Shown: in pieces, positions 29,130-35,734 of the stretch
Layout: each line of letters opens with the position of its first letter
Numbering within the stretch: position 1 is the first letter of the stretch
Assembly (NCBI GenBank): GCA_030180075.1
Contig: JASNJN010000250.1
Coordinates: forward strand, 1-35,734
Source of the DNA: Mikrocytos mackini
Lineage: Eukaryota; Endomyxa; Ascetosporea; Mikrocytida; Mikrocytiidae
Reading direction: 5' to 3'
Length of the DNA stretch: 35,734 nucleotides
Notes under the pieces: model-generated
The model's input: the letters and a program-made list of their open reading frames with translations, nothing else
The model's database searches: none
Told to the model about the DNA's origin: nothing
Translations under genes and position numbers: made by a program

Positions 29130-32074
29130 TTAAGCTTTCTTCAATTGCTTAATATTAATCCATTCTTTGCGATGTTCTGTCTCTATAAGCAAAGAATTAC
29201 TATCAGCTCTCTTATCAATCACTTCAAATGGTCCGTTCCATTTATCGTCAAGCTTCTTCGTGTTCTTAGCTTTGACATAAACCATTTGTCCTTTTTCCCA
29301 AATGGAATTAGTGTTTCTGTTCTCGTTTGTATTCTTGTTACCTTCCTCTGCTCTCTCTTGTATTCTTTTCCTAACATCGCCCTTATTGATATTAACATCT
29401 CTTTTCAATAAGTCTGCACAAGAGTAGTTCTCCTTTAATTCTTCTGGTGTGCATCCTAAAGTGGCGTGGTAAGTTCCATTTAGAGCTCTTCTTATTTTAT
29501 CTAGAACTAATTGTATACTTGTAGTTCTATAAATTCTCAAACAATTTCCTATCGTTTGGTTGAGTCTTTCCGAAATTCCATTAGCAGAAGGATTGTACGG
29601 GCTAATACGCGTATTCTTGATCCTTCGCTGTCTGCACTCCCTACTTAACACTGTTTATATGTACTGGGTGCCATTGTCACTGTGTAATACTTTTGGATTC
29701 CCATGTTTTTCAAACCATCTTGTAATTAACGCGTCAAGCACAGTTTGTGCATTAATATCATATAAAAGTTCTACTTCAGTGAACCTTGTCGCTGCGTCAG
29801 TTATTGTAAGAATGTGTCCTTTTCCAAAATCGTTAAAAAGATTCAGTTCTATGGGTCCGTACAAGTCTGTTGATACGAAATCATTAAATTTCTTTGCTGT
29901 ATTTCCTACGTAACCTTTAACTTCTCCTGCTTTAGTTGCAAAAGCTTTGTTAATCTGACAAGACTTGCAATTCATTATAAGTTTTTGAATTCTTCTAGTT
30001 ATTCTCGGCACGTTGTAGTATTCATGTAAGGTGTTCGTCATCTTATTACATCCCGGATGTGCTAGAAATTCGTACATTGCAGTAAGCCAGGCATCTGCTG
30101 CTGCTGACGGTATAACTATTCGATTCCTACCATCAAGTACTATCAATTTGTCATCGTATTCTTCTAGATGATAATCTTTGTGTTCTATATCTACTCCTGC
30201 TTGTATTACTTTTATCTACTGTAAATTAAGTTCAGGATATTCTTCGATGTCTGTTTGTATTTCGTTTTGACTTTGCTCTATGAGCATGACTCTAGATAAT
30301 CCATCTGCTGCACTGTTCTCTTTTCCTGGAACGTGCCTATACTGTATTTGAAACTCTTGTAAAGCTATTTTCCAACGCTGGACCCTGCTATTAGTAGCTA
30401 GTGCGTCGTATTTCAAATTGTTGTTATCTGTGCGAACAATTATTGGTGAGTTGTAAATGATTGTCTTGAAATCAAGGACAGCTAAGTATATAGCTAAGAA
30501 TTCTCTTTCTACTACGGTAAAACGGCTCTCTGCTTCTGTAAGCTTTTTACTGTATATTCTCATTAATCTACCGTATTGTATAAGTAATGCTCCTACACCT
30601 ATTTGGCTGGCATCAGTGTATAACTCGAATTCCTCTCCAAACTTGGGTAAATATAAAGTTTGGGCATCTTGTATGTCCGATAATATTCCAAGTAGTTCCT
30701 TAGAATCTTCTTCGTCCCATGTAAAACGTTCTTCTTTCGTTTTATCACTAAGTCTAGCTAATTTGGTAGACAACTGAGGGATGTATGCCCGTACCAATTG
30801 ACATAACCAAGGATTTTCTTTAGTCCTCTTTTATTCTTTGGCGTATTATAGAACTTGCTGTGGTCTAATCGTTGTAAATCTGGGCGTATAGTTCCTTTTT
30901 CGATGATTTGACCTAAATAACGTATTGAAGTTAATGCAAATCTGCTTTTGTCGAAGTTAATTGAAATTCCATTCGACAGTAAATGTTCGAATACTGATTT
31001 GAGAAGTTCGTTATGTTTCTCTTCATTCTTTGTAAATAAAAGTATGTCATCCATGAAACAAGCTACGCCCTTAAATCCGTGGAAAAGATCGTTCATTGCT
31101 CGCTGAAATACTCTAGGACCTTCACTGAGTCCGAAGGGCATTCTCAGATACTCGAACTGACCAAAGGGTACAACGAAACTCGTTTTATGTACGTCAGCCT
31201 CTTTCACAAGTATCTGGTGAAATCCGGAGTTCAGGTCTATTTGAATGAATATTTCTGCGTTTTTTAGATCTGTCAACACGTTGTTAAGTGTGGGCAAAGG
31301 GTAGTTTCCTTTTATAACTTGCTTGTTTAGCCTTCGGTAATCAATAACTAATCTGACTCCTCCTGTTCGCTTGGGAATCACGAAAGCGGGTGACGCTATG
31401 CTCGATGTAGAGGGTCTAATGATACCGGCTTCTTTTAATCGTTCAACTTCTTCTTTTGTTTTATCATAAAGTCCAAGTGGTATTATATATGGGTTGGAGT
31501 GAATGTCTGTTCCTTCATGAAGCTGAAGTGCAAGCTCTGTGTTGCGAATAGTTCCTATTTGAGGATTCTGCTCTTTGGCATTCTTTACTAATTCGTCGAT
31601 TGTTTCTGGTGAGTCTACTTTTAAAACCTTTTCTTCCAGTAAATCATCTGGAGTTCCTTCTGGACAAAGTGGAGTCCTGTTGGGCATATCCATTCTGCGT
31701 CCGTTAAGCTCGACTGTATTTTCACAAACGTTAAGTATTCCGTTGTTATTTCTCAAGAAATCGCGACCTAAATTAAGATCAACTGGTAATTTTGGTAAAC
31801 AGAAAGCTTTTATTTTGTATGTAACTCCGGGAATTTGGTCAAATGCGACTTCTATGTCTACACTTTCTGATACTCGTGTGCGTTCCCCGCTGGCCACGAT
31901 GATTGCGAATGGCTTAGTGCTCGTTCGTTCTATCCTTGAATTAAGTACGTCCGGGTTGACATAACTGTTTTCTGCTCCTGTGTCCAGGCTGATGCCTATA
32001 TTCCTTCTTTCTAATTTCCCTGGAAATTCAAATGAAGAAGTCTGCGCTGCCTTAATTTCTGACCTCAACTTCAT
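29130..32074 (-). pseudogene. pol: protease, RT, RNase H, integrase
   Basis: From 32074: aspartic protease (GISLDTGAENSYV), RT (EAGIIRPSTSSIASPAFVIPK, FIQIDLNSGFHQI, YLRMPFGLSEGP, active site CFMDDILLF), then a 1-nt frameshift near 30790 at NWYG/YIPQLSTKL. RNase H follows (LYTDASQIGVGALLIQ, EREFLAIYLAV, VRTDNNNL, GKENSAADGLSR). After an in-frame TAG at 30216-30218 comes the integrase zinc domain (HPGCNKMTNTLHEYY, NCKSCQ) and core (STDLYGP, HSDNGTQYI). An in-frame TAA at about 29652 precedes the rest of the core (NPSANGISERLNQ, catalytic Glu) and a C-terminal domain ending KWNGPFEVIDKR. The start ATG at 32074 and the next few codons come from the inserted MITE, not from the element. All catalytic residues survive; only four base-level lesions, counting the insertion, silence it. 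Confidence 0.92.
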
Positions 32075-32477
32075 TTTTCCTGAAAAAGTTGCATTTCTCC
32101 TGAAATTCTTACAATTTCCCTAAAAAAATTTTGTTTCGAATAACTAATTACAGAATTTTACATGTTATGATTTGAAATTTATACCATATATGTACAGGGT
32201 GATTATTTAACTGAAAATATAGTTTTTTCTTGGAATTTCTGTTTGTTTTTTACACCAATTTATAAAGTAATGAAAATATCTAGACCCGATTTTGTCAAAG
32301 TGTTGTTTGCAATTTTTGAAAAACCATCCTAATTCATCTAAAATTAAATATAATTGAATTGGCGGATAAATTCAATTTGAAAATTTTGTTAATATAATTT
32401 ATAAAACGGCAAAAAATCAGGAAAAGTGTAAGAATTTCAGGAAAATGCAACTTTTTCAGGCAAAATGAATTTCAATC
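32061..32477. mobile_element. MULE-type MITE (417 bp) at the gag/pol boundary
   Basis: Exact 9-bp target duplication TTAATTTCT (32052-32060, 32478-32486). Long terminal inverted repeats of about 50 bp, with TTCCTGAAAAAGTTGCATTT near one end and its complement near the other. Reverse-complement copy of 7021-7425, and more complete at one end. Non-coding, but one TIR supplies ATGAAGTTGAGGTC in frame with pol. Confidence 0.93.
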
Positions 32478-32490
32478 TTAATTTCTTTGT

Positions 32491-33452
32491 TTATGAGAAG
32501 ATGTGATTGTCGGCTGTTATTTGCTGGTTTTCTGGATTTTGTGGTGTTGGTTTGTAGCTCCCTTTAGAGTAACGCCTATTATACTGAAACTTGTTGTTTC
32601 GTTCCGTCTCATTGTTGTTCTGAGATTGAGAATTTGTGTACTTAAAGTCTGGACGTTCTTTGTTAAACTTAGCGGGTTTCTTTCCAATTCTACTCCAATC
32701 ATTGAAGTTCTTATGCTGGAATGAATCCGGTAATACGCTTGAATCTGGCGTATTGTAACTTAGCCCAAATTTAACTCTCTTATCTTCTATTCTGTCAAGC
32801 CTGGTGACTATTTGTTTGACATCAGTAAGATCTGTCTCTACAACAATTTGTTGTTGTCGGCGGGTAAGTCCTTCTGTAAAGTATTTCAAGAACTCCCTAT
32901 CTGTAACTTTATCCTTGCTTCGTACGCAATAGTTCGCGTATGTCTCATAATCTCTCATTTTCTCTAAATACGCTCCTGCTGGTGGGAAGTTACTACAGTG
33001 CGTAGTCTTTAACCTACTCTCATAGTACTCAAAGTCGTCGGATGGGAAGAAAGCTTTCCGAACGGCTAGAATAGCTTCAACTGCTGTGTTGTCTTCTTTG
33101 ACAATGAGTCGAGCGAGTTTTGGTGCGACTGACAGTCTGAGCATGGAAATGGCTCGTTCGTCTTTCCAATCATGTGACTTGACGATGTCGTCGAATGTAG
33201 ACAACCAATCCACGACGTCAGTGTTCCTCCTGTTCTTCAGTGAGAGACGGGGTAGTTGTATCAAAGGTCCCTCGAATCCTCTGCTTTACTACTGAATGTA
33301 ACCATCTCTTGGTTATAGGAAGTGTCAGAAGCTCCTGGTGATGAGTAGTGTCCTTCTGGTCGACTGAAGCTATCCCTTTCTCTTGACCTGCTGTATCGCG
33401 GTCTGTGTTGTCGATTGTAACTACCTTGGCGAAATGCCGTTGAATTCAACAT
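32491..33452 (-). pseudogene. gag
   Basis: A likely ATG lies at 33450-33452, its A being the last LTR base, giving MLNSTAFRQGSYNRQ, an Arg/Ser/Tyr-rich N-terminus. Near 33270-33300 the frame shifts by one base and continues to 32491 with a capsid-like region (RNTDVVDWLSTFDDIV, WKDERAISMLRLSV, FEYYESRLKTTH, REFLKYFTEGLTRRQQ). A basic, Asn/Gln-rich tail follows (NNKFQYNRRYSKGSYKP). No CCHC knuckle is visible, unusual for Ty3 but not unknown. The TAA after NHIFS lies just before the MITE target site, and pol is in the -1 frame relative to gag. The capsid pattern is typical of retrotransposon gag (PF03732-like); the assignment also rests on position. Confidence 0.75.
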
Positions 33453-33634
33453 GACACGCCCCGATGTATTAATACCAGTGTTGCGACCTCTGTCACGGCT
33501 GTACTGGTTATAAGGCATGCTATATTAATAGTTTGAACCAGAGTTGATTTTCTATCAAAATTTAATATTTATTTTTAGAAACTTCTTATAACAGTTCCCA
33601 TAATAGAGTGTCTATTCAATTATAGAATACGACA
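33452..33634 (-). repeat. 5' LTR (183 bp)
   Basis: Pairs with 28922-29104 (182 of 183 bases). Immediately inside it, in element orientation, is TGTTGAATTCAACGG, containing the perfect palindrome GTTGAATTCAAC. This does not look like the usual TGG-starting tRNA primer site. Confidence 0.95.
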
Positions 33635-33671
33635 CATATAAACACGATTATAGGAAATAGAGTTAGTGTAC

Positions 33672-34011
33672 TTTTTTTTTAAATTGACATATCGGTTATA
33701 ATTACTTATAACTCGGTCATGCCTTTACCGAGACCACTCTCCCGCCCGGCTGCCACCGGGACACTCCTAACTTTTCACTCTTTGGCCGCACCAGCCACAC
33801 TCTCTCTACAACTTGCTACAGCTTGCTACAACTTGCTACAACTTGCTACAACCTGCTACAACCTGCTACAACATGCTACAACCTGCTACAACCTGCTACA
33901 ACTTCCCTGACCTACTACCCATTCTTTTTCCACACTCTTACTTCCGTTCGACGACATGCCTGCCACTCCTTATTTCCCATTCTCTTGAAGAAGTTCGTTT
34001 TCTTCCCTCCC
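33672..34011 (-). mobile_element. SINE-like retroposon (340 bp) with poly(A) tail
   Basis: Bounded by an exact 11-bp direct repeat AGTTAGTGTAC (33661-33671, 34012-34022). Starts with nine T on the plus strand, so it is a minus-strand insert ending in A9. Clearly more GC-rich than its surroundings. Long target duplication plus A tail is the mark of target-primed reverse transcription. I see no clear tRNA-like A/B boxes, so its parent could be a SINE, a truncated LINE or a retroposed transcript. Confidence 0.8.
33806..33904. repeat. 10-bp minisatellite, about 10 units
   Basis: Tandem units of CTACAACTTG with variants (CTACAGCTTG, CTACAACCTG, CTACAACATG). The period is exactly 10 with no indels. 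It lies wholly inside the SINE-like insert. Three-frame openness arises because the unit has no stop codon on this strand; the resulting frames are not taken as genes. Confidence 0.95.
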
Positions 34012-34022
34012 AGTTAGTGTAC

Positions 34023-34395
34023 ATATATTTTAAAATTATAAAAATTTCAATATTTAAAGTTTTAGCTTCAAACGCACATTTTTAAAATCAAACAAACGTG
34101 GAAAGATGTTTGATTCATTGTTTTTTAAAAGGTTAAATGTTATTAATAAATTTAATTACTTATTAACCGTCCTCTTTATCTGTCACAAATCCCATTAAAA
34201 TTTCCCAAAATTTAAAAACCAATTATTCCTAAAGGTACAAAGTCCACCACCAGACTTACGTCCATTCCACACAAAGACACAACTTTGCCACCCGTACAAG
34301 TTTCACTACTTGGGGCTACCCTATTCCCTGCCTGCATTTATTTTTTAAAATATGAATTTATTATTCATTTTATTTTTTATTTTTTAATAGTATTC
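34023..34395. other. Probable 3' untranslated region of the LINE
   Basis: Downstream of the LINE stop on the minus strand. Near 34330-34395 A-rich, then a more GC-balanced block (34225-34335), then AT-rich. No LINE end or target duplication could be fixed. Confidence 0.35.
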
Positions 34396-35734
34396 TTATA
34401 ACTTGCAGGGCTTTAATCCTTTAGCTCTTAATAAGCTTCTAGGGTTTAAAATCTGTTCTCTTGGTGACTTTGTCGTCTTCGAACTGGATTTCTTCAACTC
34501 CTCTAGNCTTTTGGCGTATATCGCCGGGAGTCTATTTCTCGTTTCCACTTTCGGTGTGGGAGCGTCTAACATAAACCATCTGTAGATTTCTATTGAACCT
34601 TTGATGGTGACGTTGAGAATCTTAGTGATTAACTCGTCAGAATGCCTTTTCGGAAGAGTGTCGTTCCTTTTAGTTAAGGTACTCTTCCTTGTTTTGATAA
34701 TGGCAAGATTAGTTGCCCAGGAAATCACTCCTAGTTGGCCAATTACAATGGCTTGGCACTGGGCCTTGTAACCTTTGTATCTTTTTTCCAGCATCCTAGC
34801 TGCTTTGAGATACTTTTTGGTTTTTTCTTCCTCTTTTATGGAGGCTAGGTCTTCAGCGGAGATACCAACTTCTATGATGGTTATTCTCTTTCGCTTTTTG
34901 TCGATGCACATTATATCCGGCATTTGCACGGTTTTGTGCTTGTCTCCGACAATCGTTACTCTTTGATCAAGGATTAACTTGAAATCGTTAGAGTTTCTGG
35001 ATACACGGTTTCCAGTATCATATAGGGATAGTTTGTCCCCTAGCCTATGGAAGGTTATGATTTCGTTTGCTATTTGCAGTACAACTGCATCGTGCCGTGC
35101 CTTCAACAGGTTGAACGGAATAGCGGGGCAACACCCTAACACATGGGCTATCGTCTCCTTTTGTTTCAAACATCTGCGACACATGTCCGATGTAGAAGGA
35201 TTGGTGACTTTTTGCCACGATCTGTGTTGGCCTGTTCCACCTTGGAGAAGGGGGGCCTGTTTAACGTCTCTCCTGGATAAGCCAGGTTTTTTCAGCCATA
35301 AATGGCTTTTTGCGACGCAGGTCTTTGTGTCCTTCCTTACGGTATGGAACGGTGACCTTAATTTTGTGGAATTCCACTTTGCCACATAATTTCCTGGAAT
35401 GTGCTTCTAATTAGAAGCCTTTCTTCCGAGGATGTTTTATGGGCCCAGTTCATCTGTCCTGCAAATGCAATTGCATTTCTTCGCCTTTCCAGATTCGCTG
35501 AGATCATATGGATTGGATCTGTTGCATTGTGTAACACATGCTCGATCATCCTCTGTTCTGTCACGATCATCGTGGAGGCGGTTTNTTCTTCAATGGGAAT
35601 CGTGGCTTCTTCCTCGGCTGATTCGGCTATATACCGCAGCGTGGAACATATGGCCATATAGTCCTCTTCTATGAAGTTAGGGAGACCGAATCCCCCTTTG
35701 GTTGGATCGACATATAATCGGGCATTTGTTATGC
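34396..35734 (-). pseudogene. Non-LTR retrotransposon (RLE type, R4/Dong-like), C-terminal half
   Basis: The frame comes in from the right edge (RLYVDPTKGGFGLPNF near 35700), the conserved segment after the RT thumb. It runs through RRRNAIAFAGQMNWAHKT, shifts frame near 35385 (WQSGIP versus KWNSTKLRSPFHTV), and continues 329 codons to 34396. Next come GGTGQHRSW, the zinc knuckle CRRCLKQKETIAHVLGCC (C-x2-C-x7-H-x4-C) and the restriction-like endonuclease (MPDIMCIDKKRKRITIIEVGIS, PD-x-n-E spacing). A basic tail follows. Knuckle followed by endonuclease is the R2/R4/Dong layout (knowledge). Ns at 34507 and 35585 leave two residues unknown. The RT itself lies outside the window. Confidence 0.85.

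Larger units (their letters stand above)
28922..33634 (-). mobile_element. Complete LTR retrotransposon (4.7 kb, Ty3/gypsy-like order)
   Basis: Bounded by two 183-bp LTRs and a perfect 5-bp target duplication CATAT (28917-28921, 33635-33639). Internal order on the minus strand is gag, protease, RT, RNase H, integrase, as in Ty3/gypsy elements. A 417-bp MITE sits between gag and pol. A purine-rich tract (AGAGAGGCGGGA) lies just inside the 3' LTR. Pol carries two nonsense codons and one frameshift and gag carries one frameshift, so this copy is inactive. Confidence 0.95.

Noticed and set aside
32491-32620. Programmed -1 frameshift site between gag and pol
   Set aside because: Pol is in the -1 frame, but no canonical X-XXY-YYZ heptamer is present before the gag stop.
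33806-33904. CRISPR-like array
   Set aside because: Units are contiguous 10-mers with no spacers, in a eukaryotic retroposon.
33719-34085. Overlapping plus-strand ORFs over the 10-bp repeat
   Set aside because: They are open only because the repeat unit lacks stop codons; several frames are open at once and no family is recognisable.
1-35734. tRNA, rRNA or splice-site-bearing genes
   Set aside because: No tRNA B-box with matching arms, no rRNA core, and no host gene needing an intron to remain open was found by eye.

Overview
The window looks like nuclear DNA from an intron-poor, AT-rich unicellular eukaryote. A microsporidian with a transposon-swollen genome is my best guess. The likely host genes are uninterrupted ORFs with short A/T leaders of the AAATTT type before the ATG. 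Several have signal peptides, and they sit as a small island in a sea of decayed transposable elements. No rRNA, tRNA or lineage-defining gene is present, so the assignment is an inference.

Layout. 1-3162: a large, nearly perfect inverted duplication. Each arm carries the 3' part of a Ty3/gypsy integrase and a multi-spanning membrane protein gene. The fold-back point falls on an N inside that gene and may be an assembly or amplification chimera. 3163-9340: more degraded gypsy sequence, then hAT-type non-autonomous elements (MITEs) with 8-bp target duplications, then a broken Mutator-like (MULE) transposase gene with a SWIM zinc finger, hit by a MULE-type MITE and bounded by a hAT-type MITE. 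9341-10733: LINE endonuclease debris and a small putative secreted protein. 10780-14705: two truncated LTR-retrotransposon pol regions, one interrupted by a hAT MITE. 14706-19228: nested MITEs and a Merlin/IS1595-type transposase remnant split by a 956-bp hAT element. 19229-22622: mostly featureless AT-rich DNA with one more hAT element.

The host gene island is 22623-28758. It holds an FCP1/SCP-type HAD phosphatase, a decayed coding region on the minus strand, a GDA1/CD39-family nucleotide phosphohydrolase with all five apyrase motifs, a type I membrane protein and a secreted protein. Three consecutive genes appear to enter the secretory pathway. The apyrase is the functionally clearest: it could act in the Golgi lumen for glycosylation, or on extracellular nucleotides.

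28922-33634 is a complete LTR retrotransposon on the minus strand. It has 183-bp LTRs differing at one base and a 5-bp target duplication, but a broken pol, and a MULE-type MITE sits exactly at its gag/pol boundary. It is followed by a poly(A)-tailed SINE-like insert containing a 10-bp minisatellite (33672-34011, 11-bp target duplication), and by the 3' half of a LINE with a restriction-like endonuclease that runs off the right edge.
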